A DNA stretch of 64,000 nt from Pedobacter foliorum (GTDB taxonomy: Bacteria > Bacteroidota > Bacteroidia > Sphingobacteriales > Sphingobacteriaceae), in NCBI RefSeq assembly GCF_013266735.1, contig NZ_JABSNU010000002.1, forward strand, positions 620,001 through 684,000. Direction: 5' to 3'. Positions 18,524-28,117 of the stretch are shown here, piece after piece. The notes under the pieces are model-generated. The model worked only from the letters and a program-made list of their open reading frames with translations, was not told the origin of the DNA and searched no databases. Position 1 is the stretch's first letter, and each line of letters begins with the position of its first letter. The translations under genes and the position numbers were made by a program.

Positions 18524-18570
18524 AACCCCGGTAGAAAATTAGCTGTAAAGCCAAGATTCTTACCGGGGTT
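18524..18570 (-). terminator. Terminator of the GH2 gene
   Basis: AACCCCGGTA (18524-18533) and TACCGGGGTT (18561-18570) form a 10-bp GC-rich stem. On the minus strand it is followed by TTTTTT. A second small hairpin (AGGTGAT-AAA-ATCACCT, 18571-18587) lies just before it. Confidence 0.75.
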
Positions 18571-18605
18571 AGGTGATAAAATCACCTCTCCGTACAACTT
18601 ACTTT

Positions 18606-20453
18606 TTATGGATTCATCTTAACAAGAGAAGGGTTATAAAGTTTGTCTGTAATGCCTTTTAATTTGGCTGCAGGCACTTTAATTACTTTTCTGTCATAAG
18701 TCATCAATCCGTTAGTTTCTTGCTCAACATCAGTAGTTTGAGTATATACTGCTGCAGAAAGTCCTTTTTTGATCAATCCTTCCATTTCGGTTAAGAATGA
18801 TGCATATTTATCAAATAGCTCATCAGCAGTTTTAAACGACTGATATCCCCAGTTGTCTTTTTCTTTCCATGTGTGTCCTGGTACAGGTAATCCTAAACCA
18901 CCATATTCACCTAAAACAATTGCATGAGTTGGGCCAAATAAATCTGGTCTTGGCATTCTAGGGTTAGGGTAGTGGTGTAAATCAACAATGTCACCGGTAA
19001 CTACGTGGTTACCACCACTAGCACTGTTTACTAAGCGAGAAGGATCTTTTTCTTTAGTCCACTCCGCGATTTCTTTAGTTTTGAACTGACCCCATGCTTC
19101 ATTAAAGGGAGTCCAAACAATAATACTAGGGAAGTTATGCAAATCATCCATGATCTTGTTCCATTCCTTGCGGTAGATAGCTTCAGATTCAGCAGAACGA
19201 TCTTTATCAGTGCCGCCCATAGTACCTAAATTAGGCTCCCACTGGTTACCCAAATCTCCACTTGGCATATCTTGCCATACTAAAATACCTTGTTTATCGC
19301 ACTCATAATACCAACGAGCCGGCTCTACTTTAATGTGCTTACGGATCATGTTGAAGCCCATTTCTTTGGTTTTAATGATGTCGAATATTAAAGCTTCGTC
19401 AGTTGGAGCGGTGTATAAGCCATCTGGCCACCATCCTTGATCTAATGGACCGTATTGGAATACAAATTTGTCATTCAATAGCATTCTCTGGATACCATTT
19501 GCATCCGGACCCATTGATGATTTACGCATTGCAAAATAGCTTTTTACTTCATCAACAGTTTTTCCATTGCGTACTACTGCAACTTTTAAGTCGTATAGAA
19601 ACGGACTAGATGGAGACCATAATTTAGGGTTAGCAAGAACCAATGTAGCTTCTTCGGTAGCATCTACTTCTTGTTCAGAAACTTTAGTAGTACCATCAAA
19701 AGCAGTAATTTTTAACTTATCGCCAGCTTGTGCAGATTTTACATCAGCAGAGATAGTTAATGATTTGGCATCAACATCAGGTGTTTGTTTAGTTGAAGCG
19801 ATATAAGTTGGAGCTACGCTTTCTAACCAAACTGTTTGCCAGATACCGGTAACTGGTGTATACCAAATACCTTCTGGTTTTATTTGTTGTTTACCTCTAG
19901 GTTGAGGGCCGTTATCAGTAGGATCCCAAACGCTAACGGTTAATTCTTGTTTGCCACCTTTTTTAAGGAAAGGAGTAATGTCAAAAGAAAATGGATCAAA
20001 TCCACCTTCGTGCGTGCCAACTTTCTTTCCATTCAAATAGATTTCTGATTTCCAGTCTACCGCACCAAAATGCAATAAAATGGTGTTTTTCATATTAGAA
20101 GGAATAGTGAAGCTGGTTTGATACCATAATAAACTGTCTTTGCCAACAGTTTTACCTACACCAGATAAAGAAGATTCAACTGCAAAAGGAACTAATATTT
20201 TACCTTGGTAAGCTTTTGGCTCGCTTTCATTTTTTGGATTTATACTGTAGTTCCATAAGCCGTTTAAGTTTTTCCAGTTGTTACTACGTACCAATTGTGG
20301 TCGTGGATACTCAGGAAGTGGTGCTGCCGGGTTTAGTTTTTCTGCCCATGGAGTGGAGATTTTTCCGGGTACAGGCTTCCAGGTTTGTGACTGTGCTGAG
20401 ACTATCAGCGACTGGGAAAGGCATAGCCCGATTAGTAAGGAGAATAATTTCAT
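18606..20453 (-). CDS. Secreted GH2 beta-glycosidase (beta-galactosidase/glucuronidase-like)
   Basis: A 615-residue periplasmic glycoside hydrolase with a signal peptide (1-20, LIVSAQ). The GH2 sugar-binding jelly-roll spans about 55-210 (NLNGLWNYS, GAVDWKSEIYLNGKKVGTHE). An immunoglobulin-like domain covers about 215-310, and the TIM barrel runs from about 315. The acid/base is E452 in TPFNEAWGQF and the nucleophile E516 in VLGEYGG, both present. The exact sugar specificity cannot be read. It is divergent from a hybrid two-component sensor across a 197-nt region holding repeated CAAATCG boxes, so that regulator probably controls it. Confidence 0.9.
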   Translation of the reverse strand: MKLFSLLIGLCLSQSLIVSAQSQTWKPVPGKISTPWAEKLNPAAPLPEYPRPQLVRSNNWKNLNGLWNYSINPKNESEPKAYQGKILVPFAVESSLSGVGKTVGKDSLLWYQTSFTIPSNMKNTILLHFGAVDWKSEIYLNGKKVGTHEGGFDPFSFDITPFLKKGGKQELTVSVWDPTDNGPQPRGKQQIKPEGIWYTPVTGIWQTVWLESVAPTYIASTKQTPDVDAKSLTISADVKSAQAGDKLKITAFDGTTKVSEQEVDATEEATLVLANPKLWSPSSPFLYDLKVAVVRNGKTVDEVKSYFAMRKSSMGPDANGIQRMLLNDKFVFQYGPLDQGWWPDGLYTAPTDEALIFDIIKTKEMGFNMIRKHIKVEPARWYYECDKQGILVWQDMPSGDLGNQWEPNLGTMGGTDKDRSAESEAIYRKEWNKIMDDLHNFPSIIVWTPFNEAWGQFKTKEIAEWTKEKDPSRLVNSASGGNHVVTGDIVDLHHYPNPRMPRPDLFGPTHAIVLGEYGGLGLPVPGHTWKEKDNWGYQSFKTADELFDKYASFLTEMEGLIKKGLSAAVYTQTTDVEQETNGLMTYDRKVIKVPAAKLKGITDKLYNPSLVKMNP

Positions 20454-20539
20454 AAATTAATACTTGGTTTAATGATTTGTGCGTTCGCTTCCGGATTTTT
20501 GGCCAGAAGGAATATTCAAATAAAGCAATAATGTTTTGA

Positions 20540-20583
20540 CAAATCGGCTCAAAATTTAGTCAAATCGTCGCAATTTGATTTGA
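20540..20583. promoter_or_regulatory. Direct CAAATCG repeats between GH2 and the hybrid sensor
   Basis: CAAATCG occurs at 20540-20546 and 20561-20567, exactly 21 bp apart (two helical turns), the layout expected for an AraC-type dimer. TCAAATC (20560-20566) also forms an inverted repeat with GATTTGA (20577-20583). The boxes lie in the divergent promoter region and are the best candidate binding site for the neighbouring AraC-type output domain. Confidence 0.5.
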
Positions 20584-20650
20584 AATTAATTAATTTGGCC
20601 ACTTCAAGAATCTAAGGATAACTGCAGCGTTAAATTTTTACAAACTAAAC

Positions 20651-23600
20651 TTGAAAAAGCTAATCACCACTACTCTTTTTCTATTTATTTTTCTGAACCT
20701 ACTTAAGGCACAACCTTACTATTTTAGGCATTATCAGGTAGAGCAGGGGTTATCTTATAATTCGGTATTTAGCATTATTCAGGATTCAAAGGGCTTTTTG
20801 TGGTTTGGAACAAAGGATGGTTTAAACAGGTTTGATGGTTATAACTTTAAAATATTTCGAGCCAAGCCGGGTGATACCACCAGCCTCCGGAATAGTGTAA
20901 TCAGAGCAGTTTACGAGGATGCACAAAAACAAATTTGGGTAGGTACCTCTAACGGATTGTATCAATATAATGATACAACACAGCAATTTAAAGTATTACC
21001 AATAACTCTAAATAAGGGCGTATGGGATATGAAGAGCTATGGTAATGGCGATGTTTGTTTTATTGTAGATCGCAGGCTTTATAAATTTAGCAGGTCTAAA
21101 AATGCTGTTGAAGAGTTTAGTAAGCATCAGGATTTTGAGGTAGCTGTAATCACTATTTCCAAAGATGGTACTTTATGGGCGGCATCACCGGATGGATATT
21201 TAAGACGGTATAATAAAGCCAATGATACCTTTACTGCATTCAATGTTTTTAAAGATTCAGCACCTGTCATTTCACATTGGATAGATAGGATTTATGCTAC
21301 AGAATCCAACTCAATTTTGATTGCAACATCACATCAGGGGATAAAGCTTTTTGATCTTGCTACATTGAGTTATAAGGATATTTTAACTTTTAATAAGGAT
21401 AAAACGAGCATTTTTGCGAAGAACTTTATTCATTACAGCGGTGATGAATATTGGATAGCTACCGAATCAGGTGTGTTTGTTTACAATCTAAAAACTGGTA
21501 AGTACACTAATCTGCGTAAAAACCCAACGGACCCTTATGCAATATCTGATAATGCGGTTTACACTTTTGCTAAGGATAAAGAGGGGGGTATTTGGGTAGG
21601 CACTTATTTTGGTGGGGTTAATTATTACCCAAAACCATTTACCTCTTTCAATAAATTCTTCCCTCAGAACAACAAGCGCTCCTTAAGTGGGAATGCCATT
21701 CGTGAGATATGTAATGATAAATATGGCAACCTTTGGGTAGGAACAGAGGACGTAGGAGTGAATAAGATATCGCCAAATGGTGATTTCAGCAGTTTTATTC
21801 CTGATGGCTCTAAAACCAGTATTGCACATACAAATATTCATGGTTTAAAAGCAATTGGCGACGAATTATGGATTGGGACGTTTGAACAGGGACTAGATAT
21901 TTTGGACATTAAATCAGGTAAAGTTATCCGGCATTATGATATGGGGCCTGGTCCAACTGCCCTTAAGAGTAATTTTGTTGACTGTATTTACCAAACTCGT
22001 TCTGGTGAAATTCTGGTGGGTACTTCTATAGGATTACACCGCTACAATAAAGCTACCGATGATTTTAGTCTGGTTAAAGAGGTGCCAAAGGATTTTCATT
22101 ACATGTCAATCACAGAAGATGCCAACGGAACCATCTGGACAGGTACCATAAGCAGTGGTCTCTTGTATTTTAACCCTAAAACCAACAAACAGGGTGTTTT
22201 TAGAAATGATCCCAGGAATGACAAAAGTCTTAGTGATAATTTTGTGAATAGCGTATTCGTCGCAGCTGATAAAACACTGTGGGTGAGTACTGAGGACGGA
22301 TTAAATGAATTTAATTCTAAAGATAACACCTTTAAAAGGTATGGTACTAAAGACGGCTTCCCGAGTGATGTATTCTATAAAACAGAGGAAGACAAGGCAG
22401 GTAACTTGTGGTTAAGCACTGCTAAAGGATTAGTTTGTTACAATCCAAAAACCAAGAAGCTAAGGGTATACACTACCGCAAATGGCTTATTGAGCGATCA
22501 GTTTAACTATAACTCATCCTTTAAAGATGCTACTGGCCAAATGTATTTTGGTAGTGTAAACGGATTGGTCGCTTTTAATCCGGCTAATTTTAAAACAAAT
22601 ACTATTGTTCCTGAGGTTTATATTACAGGATTTCAGGTGTTTAATCAGGAATTGCAGATCAATTCAGAGGGCTCTCCATTAAAAAAATCCATTTCTTATA
22701 CAGATAAGATCAATCTTAAATATGATCAGTCTACTTTTAGTATAGATTTTGCAGCATTGGCCTATACCGACCACGAAACAGCAGAGTACGCTTATAAACT
22801 GGAAGGTGTGGATAAGGAATATACCCACCTTACGAGGAATAGGAGGGTGTTCTATACAAAACTAAGTCCGGGTAAATACACGTTTCTTGTAAAAGGAGCT
22901 AACAGTAGTGGTGTATGGAATGAAACACCAAGAGAGCTTGTTATCGAAATATCTCCTCCGTTTTGGTTAAGTGGTTGGGCTTATTTGCTTTATGTAGTGA
23001 TAGCTATTGCAGCAGTTTATGCCTTGGTTGTTTACACTAGCAATAAAATAAAGCTAAGAAATAAGAGGCGCATTGAGCAGTTGGAGAATCAAAAGGAAAG
23101 GGAGCTTTATGAAGCTAAAATAGAGTTCTTTACCCAGATAACCCACGAGATCAGAACACCACTTACCCTAATAAAGGGGCCATTGGAAACAGTGATTAAG
23201 AAATATGCGCCAGCACCTGATGTGCTTAATTACTTGCTTACAATGGAAAAGAATGCAGATAGGTTGTTAGATTTAACAAACCAGCTGCTCGATTTCAGGA
23301 AAATTGAATCTAAGGAATACAGTCTTAACCTGATGCAAAACAACATCAGTGAAATTTTAAGGGAGCACTATCTGAGGTTTAAAAATGCTGCCGAAGACAA
23401 GCAAATCCACTTTCAGCTCAACTTACCACAAACTGATTTTTATAGCAAAGCTGATGCTGAAGCGCTCAATAAAATTTTAAGTAACTTATTAAGTAACGCT
23501 ATTAAATATGCTGAAAAGCGCGTGGATATTGTGTTGCAGGTGCCTCAAGAGGAGGGTAGCCAGTATGTAATTACTGTGAAAAACGATGGCTATCTGATTC

Positions 23601-24652
23601 CCGAAGAAATGAGGGAAAGGATTTTTGAATCTTTTGTAAGACTAAAAGAAACCTCAAACCAAATCGGTACAGGAATTGGGTTGGCACTTGCACGCTCGCT
23701 ATCTCAATTGCATGGCGGTACCTTGGCATTTCTTGCAGATGAGAGTAATATGAACGTGTTTGAGCTGAAACTGCCATATTATCCTTCAAATGAAGCTATA
23801 GATGAAAAGCCAATTCAGCAGGAATTCATTGCATCTCCGATTTATGAAGAAGAAACGAGAGAAACTGAAAAGACAGCAGAAGAGGCGAAACCACTGATAT
23901 TGCTGGTAGATGATAATGCAGACATTCTTCAGTTTATTGCAAAAGAGTTAAGCTCATCATACAATTGTATTACCGCTTCGAATGGTCAGATCGCGCTAGA
24001 TGTGCTTAAAGAAAATGCAGTACAACTGATTGTTAGTGATGTGATGATGCCGGTTATGGATGGATATGAGCTATGTCGACAAATAAAAACAAATCTGGAT
24101 TATAGCCATATCCCTTTGATTTTGCTAACTGCAAAAAGTGCTTTTCAATCGAAAATTGAGGGCTTGGAAGTAGGTGCAGATGCCTATATTGAGAAGCCAT
24201 TTTCGCCACAGCATTTACAGGTTCAAATTCAAAATCTGCTGTTTAACAGGAACCAGTTAAAGGATTACTTTGTACGTTCGCCTTTAATCCATATAAAGAG
24301 TATTGCGCATACAAAGCCTGATGAAATCCTTTTAGAAAAACTAAACGATTTTATTCTTAAGAATATTGGGAATCGAGATCTTGATGTCGATAAGTTGGCC
24401 GAGACATTGAACATGAGTAGGGCAACTTTCTATCGTAAAATAAAGTCTATTTCCAATCTTTCGCCAAATGAACTGATCAATATTACCAGGTTAAAAAAAG
24501 CTGCAGAGCTATTGGTTGAGACAAATTATAAGATACAGCAAATCGCAGATCTTACCGGTTTTACCTCTCAATCACAATTGGGTAGGGCCTTTACAAAGCA
24601 ATTTGGAATGACTCCATCAGAGTACGCTCAGAACAATCTGAAAAACTCATAA
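20651..24652 (+). CDS. Hybrid two-component system sensor/regulator (HTCS)
   Basis: A 1333-residue one-protein signalling system. The signal peptide ends LLKAQ. Periplasmic reg_prop propeller repeats fill about 25-680 (repeated DSKGFLWFGTKDGLNRFD-type units), followed by a Y_Y_Y domain (690-765) and one membrane helix (about 772-794). The kinase follows: HisKA with phospho-acceptor H832 in THEIRTP, and an ATPase domain (about 930-1045, GTGIGLALARSL). A receiver domain starts near 1080, with phospho-acceptor D1130 in VSDVMMP. An AraC-type DNA-binding domain ends the protein (about 1225-1330). The start codon is TTG: no upstream ATG fits, and the signal peptide begins directly after it. It is divergent from GH2, which it likely activates in response to a derived sugar. 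Confidence 0.93.
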   Translation: MKKLITTTLFLFIFLNLLKAQPYYFRHYQVEQGLSYNSVFSIIQDSKGFLWFGTKDGLNRFDGYNFKIFRAKPGDTTSLRNSVIRAVYEDAQKQIWVGTSNGLYQYNDTTQQFKVLPITLNKGVWDMKSYGNGDVCFIVDRRLYKFSRSKNAVEEFSKHQDFEVAVITISKDGTLWAASPDGYLRRYNKANDTFTAFNVFKDSAPVISHWIDRIYATESNSILIATSHQGIKLFDLATLSYKDILTFNKDKTSIFAKNFIHYSGDEYWIATESGVFVYNLKTGKYTNLRKNPTDPYAISDNAVYTFAKDKEGGIWVGTYFGGVNYYPKPFTSFNKFFPQNNKRSLSGNAIREICNDKYGNLWVGTEDVGVNKISPNGDFSSFIPDGSKTSIAHTNIHGLKAIGDELWIGTFEQGLDILDIKSGKVIRHYDMGPGPTALKSNFVDCIYQTRSGEILVGTSIGLHRYNKATDDFSLVKEVPKDFHYMSITEDANGTIWTGTISSGLLYFNPKTNKQGVFRNDPRNDKSLSDNFVNSVFVAADKTLWVSTEDGLNEFNSKDNTFKRYGTKDGFPSDVFYKTEEDKAGNLWLSTAKGLVCYNPKTKKLRVYTTANGLLSDQFNYNSSFKDATGQMYFGSVNGLVAFNPANFKTNTIVPEVYITGFQVFNQELQINSEGSPLKKSISYTDKINLKYDQSTFSIDFAALAYTDHETAEYAYKLEGVDKEYTHLTRNRRVFYTKLSPGKYTFLVKGANSSGVWNETPRELVIEISPPFWLSGWAYLLYVVIAIAAVYALVVYTSNKIKLRNKRRIEQLENQKERELYEAKIEFFTQITHEIRTPLTLIKGPLETVIKKYAPAPDVLNYLLTMEKNADRLLDLTNQLLDFRKIESKEYSLNLMQNNISEILREHYLRFKNAAEDKQIHFQLNLPQTDFYSKADAEALNKILSNLLSNAIKYAEKRVDIVLQVPQEEGSQYVITVKNDGYLIPEEMRERIFESFVRLKETSNQIGTGIGLALARSLSQLHGGTLAFLADESNMNVFELKLPYYPSNEAIDEKPIQQEFIASPIYEEETRETEKTAEEAKPLILLVDDNADILQFIAKELSSSYNCITASNGQIALDVLKENAVQLIVSDVMMPVMDGYELCRQIKTNLDYSHIPLILLTAKSAFQSKIEGLEVGADAYIEKPFSPQHLQVQIQNLLFNRNQLKDYFVRSPLIHIKSIAHTKPDEILLEKLNDFILKNIGNRDLDVDKLAETLNMSRATFYRKIKSISNLSPNELINITRLKKAAELLVETNYKIQQIADLTGFTSQSQLGRAFTKQFGMTPSEYAQNNLKNS

Positions 24653-24718
24653 GCGGATGTTAATCATGCTTTCGTCGGGGAAAATTTCTAAATTAGAGAA
24701 CCTAATTATCCTTTTATT

Positions 24719-25882
24719 ATGCTCAGATCAATACTAGATAACGATTTCTACAAATTTACGATGCAGCAAGGTGTAATTCGTTTGTTCCCTGCCGCAAAAG
24801 CTCGATATGCTTTTATAAATCGGGGTAAACATTCATTCCCTGACGGTTTTGCTAAAGCACTGCGTGATGCCGTAAATGAAATGGCACTTCTAAAACTGAG
24901 CAAAGAGGAAAAGCACTTTTTACAAGTAAACTGCCCATATATGGATCCGGTTTATCTTGATTTTTTAGAAGGATACCGCTACAATCCGGAGGAAGTACAC
25001 ATTACACAGAGCGGAGATCAACTTGAAGTACATGTGGAGGGATTATGGTACCGGACAATTTTGTGGGAAGTTCCATTAATGTCACTTATCTGTGAGTTAT
25101 TCTATGTACTTAATGATTCTCAAAGGATATCAAACGACGAGGTGATTAGCCATACTAAAGAAAAGATTGAGAATTATAGGCGTTTAGGAGTTACTGTAGC
25201 TGAATTTGGTACTCGTCGCAGGTATTCCTATCAGGTGCATAGGTTGGTGCTACAGTCGTTAAGCCAATATGGAGAAGGCTCATTTATAGGTACAAGTAAT
25301 GTGCATATGGCTATGATTCATGGAACAAAACCAATAGGTACACATGCCCATGAGTGGTTCATGTTTCATGCTGCACGTTATGGTTTTAAAATGGCCAACG
25401 CAATGGGCCTGGAGCACTGGGTAGCAGTTTATCGTGGTGATTTGGGCATTGCCTTATCAGATACTTATACCACAGAAGTGTTTTTTAAACAGTTCGATAA
25501 GATGTTTTCAAAACTGTTTGATGGGGTTAGGCATGATAGCAGTGATGCATTGCTTTTTGCCGATAAAGTAATTGCGCACTACAACAGCATGGGGATCGAT
25601 CCAAAAACCAAAACCATAATTTTTTCGGATGGCTTGAATTATGAAAAGGTGGCGCGTATTGTCGAGTATTGTCGTGATAAAGTTGGGATGTCGTTTGGAA
25701 TAGGCACAAACCTTACTAATGATGCCGGACCTGCTGCAATGAATATTGTAATTAAAATGACGGAGGCTCAGCCTAAAGATGGGGAGTGGACAGAGGTCGT
25801 GAAACTTTCTGACGAGCATGGTAAGTACACAGGTACCGAGCGCATGATTAATCTGGCCAAAACAATTCTTGGAATAGATTAG
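24719..25882 (+). CDS. pncB: Nicotinate phosphoribosyltransferase
   Basis: A 387-residue cytoplasmic enzyme that converts nicotinate, PRPP and ATP to nicotinate mononucleotide in the NAD salvage (Preiss-Handler) pathway. The N-terminus LDNDFYKFTMQQGVIRLFP is diagnostic. The core stretch IHGTKPIGTHAHEWFMFHAA, starting near residue 200, carries the conserved histidines. FGIGTNLTND near residues 327-336 is the phosphate-binding loop. The length is normal. It follows the HTCS by 66 nt but is unlikely to be functionally linked to it. Confidence 0.95.
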   Translation: MLRSILDNDFYKFTMQQGVIRLFPAAKARYAFINRGKHSFPDGFAKALRDAVNEMALLKLSKEEKHFLQVNCPYMDPVYLDFLEGYRYNPEEVHITQSGDQLEVHVEGLWYRTILWEVPLMSLICELFYVLNDSQRISNDEVISHTKEKIENYRRLGVTVAEFGTRRRYSYQVHRLVLQSLSQYGEGSFIGTSNVHMAMIHGTKPIGTHAHEWFMFHAARYGFKMANAMGLEHWVAVYRGDLGIALSDTYTTEVFFKQFDKMFSKLFDGVRHDSSDALLFADKVIAHYNSMGIDPKTKTIIFSDGLNYEKVARIVEYCRDKVGMSFGIGTNLTNDAGPAAMNIVIKMTEAQPKDGEWTEVVKLSDEHGKYTGTERMINLAKTILGID

Positions 25883-25967
25883 CATTTATTTTACGCAACG
25901 AATTTGTGGTTATTTCTTTAAGTCGCAGGAAATTATCTAATTTTCCTACTTATAACGAACCAACCAC

Positions 25968-26765
25968 ATGAAACCAAAAATTTTACTTAGCCGCTATGTA
26001 GCGGTTTTTACCTTTGCTATTGCTTTTTGCGGTACAATCAACTCATTTGCTACTCCTCCTGCAAAGCAGATTTATCAGATTCTTGTTTATCACCTAAAAA
26101 GTAAGACACAGGAAGAAAGGGTTGATAAATACCTTTCAGAGGCTTATTTACCTGCTGCCCATCGTTCGGGTATTAAAACTGTAGGCGTATTTAAAGATGC
26201 TGGTATTGACACAGCAGTGGATAAAAAAATCTATGTATTTCTTGCTTTTCAGTCACTAAAACAATTTAGTGACCTATCGCAATTGCTAGCTAAAGATAAA
26301 GAACTGGCAATAAAAGGAGCTGACTATATCAATGCTGCTCATAACGACGCTGCTTTTGTAAGGAAGGAGTCCATTCTATTAGAGGCATTTTCAGGAATGC
26401 CTACGTTAAAGAAGCCTGTATTTACTAACGCCAAAAGTGAACGTGTTTACGAATTGCGTAGCTATGAAAGTGCAAGTGAAAAACAGCATGTAAATAAAGT
26501 TCAGATGTTTAACAATGAGGAAGTTGAAATATTTGACAGGATAGGAAGTCAGCCTGTATTTTATGGCGAAGTGCTTTCGGGAAGCCGTATGCCCAACCTT
26601 ATGTACATGACCACTTATAGTGATAAAAAATCTAGGGAAGAACATTGGAAAACCTTTATCGACGATCCGAAATGGAAACGCGTATCGGCTTTGCCTGAAT
26701 ATCAGAATAATGTTTCAAGGAATGATACCCGTTTTCTTGTTCCAACAGAATACTCTGATTTATAA
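25968..26765 (+). CDS. Secreted NIPSNAP-family protein
   Basis: A 265-residue protein with a signal peptide (1-28, ending NSFA) and two ferredoxin-like alpha/beta NIPSNAP units. The first is about 35-140 (QIYQILVYHLKSKTQEERVD). The second is about 155-265 (VYELRSYESASEKQHVNKVQ, ending PKWKRVSALPEYQNNVSRND). The family's biochemical role is poorly known. It starts a same-strand run with a GH71/99-like hydrolase (41 nt downstream) and a DUF2264 protein. All three have signal peptides, suggesting a shared extracytoplasmic task. Confidence 0.85.
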   Translation: MKPKILLSRYVAVFTFAIAFCGTINSFATPPAKQIYQILVYHLKSKTQEERVDKYLSEAYLPAAHRSGIKTVGVFKDAGIDTAVDKKIYVFLAFQSLKQFSDLSQLLAKDKELAIKGADYINAAHNDAAFVRKESILLEAFSGMPTLKKPVFTNAKSERVYELRSYESASEKQHVNKVQMFNNEEVEIFDRIGSQPVFYGEVLSGSRMPNLMYMTTYSDKKSREEHWKTFIDDPKWKRVSALPEYQNNVSRNDTRFLVPTEYSDL

Positions 26766-26806
26766 GTTTAATTTATAGCTATTATTTAATACTGGATATA
26801 AATTTT

Positions 26807-28078
26807 ATGAATATAAAACGTACGTTTTTACTTGCTTTATTGACGGTTACAAGTAGTGTTTTTGCTCAAAGTAAGCACAGTAAAACATCCCGATTTAAAA
26901 GTTATAAAGGCTTGATTATGGCCGGCTATCAGGGTTGGCATAATGCACCCGAAGATGGCGCAGCTCGTGGTTGGTATCATTATCAATCTAAAGGTAAATT
27001 TGAACCAGGTAGTACAAATATAGATGTATGGCCGGAAACTGCCGAGCTGAAGAAAGTATACCAAACGCCTTTTGTGCTTGCAGATGGTAGTCCGGCATAT
27101 TTGCCTAGTGCACATGATGCTTCAACCGTAGAAACTCATTTTAAATGGATGAAAGATTACGGGGTTGATGGAGTTTTTATGCAACGCTTCGTGGCCGAAA
27201 TACGAGGTAAGTCAGGACGCAATCATTTCAATACAGTATTAGGAAATGCGTTGAAATCTTCTCAGAAGTATGGTAGGGCAATAGCTGTAATGTATGATTT
27301 ATCTGGCACAAGGGATAGCGTTGATGTACCCGTGCTTATTAATGATTGGAAAAATCTGGTCGACAGCATGAAGATCACCAGTCAGGGAAATAATCAGACT
27401 TATTTGTATCACAATGGGAAGCCATTGGTAGTTTTATGGGGTGTTGGCTTTGGTGACAATAGAAAATATACGCTTAAAGACATCGATAAAATGATCGATT
27501 TTTTAAAGAACGACCCTGTTTATGGTGGTTGTTCTGTGATGTTAGGCGTGCCAACGTACTGGCGCGAATTTGGAAATGATACCGAAAACAACCCTTTGCT
27601 ACATACAATTATTAAAAAAGCAGATATTGTTCATCCATGGACAATAGGAAGATACAGTAACGAAGCTTCTTATAACAGGTACTCGGAAGTTCAAAAAGGG
27701 GATATAGCTTGGTGTAAACAAAACAAATTGGATTATGTTGGGGTTGTTTTTCCTGGTTTTAGCTGGCACAATATGAATCCTAAATCGCCATCTAATCAAA
27801 TCCCTAGAAACAGAGGGAAGTTCTTTTGGAAACAGACCTCTTCCGCTATAAAAAATGGTGTAGCAATGCTTTACGTAGCCATGTTTGATGAGGTTGATGA
27901 GGGGACAGCGATCTTTAAAGTGTCTAAGAATCCACCGGTTGGCGCAAGTACATTTGTCACTTTTGAGGAAGATATTCCTTCTGATTACTATTTATACCTC
28001 TCGGGCTATGCAGGTAAAATGCTAAGGAAACAGGTTGCTTTTACTGAAGATGTTCCATTGCCACCAAAGCAGAAATAA
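26807..28078 (+). CDS. Secreted GH71/GH99-like glycoside hydrolase
   Basis: A 423-residue protein with a signal peptide (1-21, SSVFAQ). The fold is a TIM barrel of the GH71/GH99-like type: GLIMAGYQGWHNAPEDGAAR near the N-terminus, WMKDYGVDGVFMQRF (about 117-131) and VVFPGFSWHN (about 317-326). GH99 enzymes are endo-alpha-mannosidases or mannanases and GH71 enzymes alpha-1,3-glucanases. Activity of this subgroup cannot be assigned from sequence. It lies between NIPSNAP and DUF2264 genes with about 40-nt gaps, consistent with an operon. Confidence 0.82.
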   Translation: MNIKRTFLLALLTVTSSVFAQSKHSKTSRFKSYKGLIMAGYQGWHNAPEDGAARGWYHYQSKGKFEPGSTNIDVWPETAELKKVYQTPFVLADGSPAYLPSAHDASTVETHFKWMKDYGVDGVFMQRFVAEIRGKSGRNHFNTVLGNALKSSQKYGRAIAVMYDLSGTRDSVDVPVLINDWKNLVDSMKITSQGNNQTYLYHNGKPLVVLWGVGFGDNRKYTLKDIDKMIDFLKNDPVYGGCSVMLGVPTYWREFGNDTENNPLLHTIIKKADIVHPWTIGRYSNEASYNRYSEVQKGDIAWCKQNKLDYVGVVFPGFSWHNMNPKSPSNQIPRNRGKFFWKQTSSAIKNGVAMLYVAMFDEVDEGTAIFKVSKNPPVGASTFVTFEEDIPSDYYLYLSGYAGKMLRKQVAFTEDVPLPPKQK

Positions 28079-28117
28079 TTTTACTAATTTCCCATTGTTA
28101 ATCAATCAGGTCATTAA

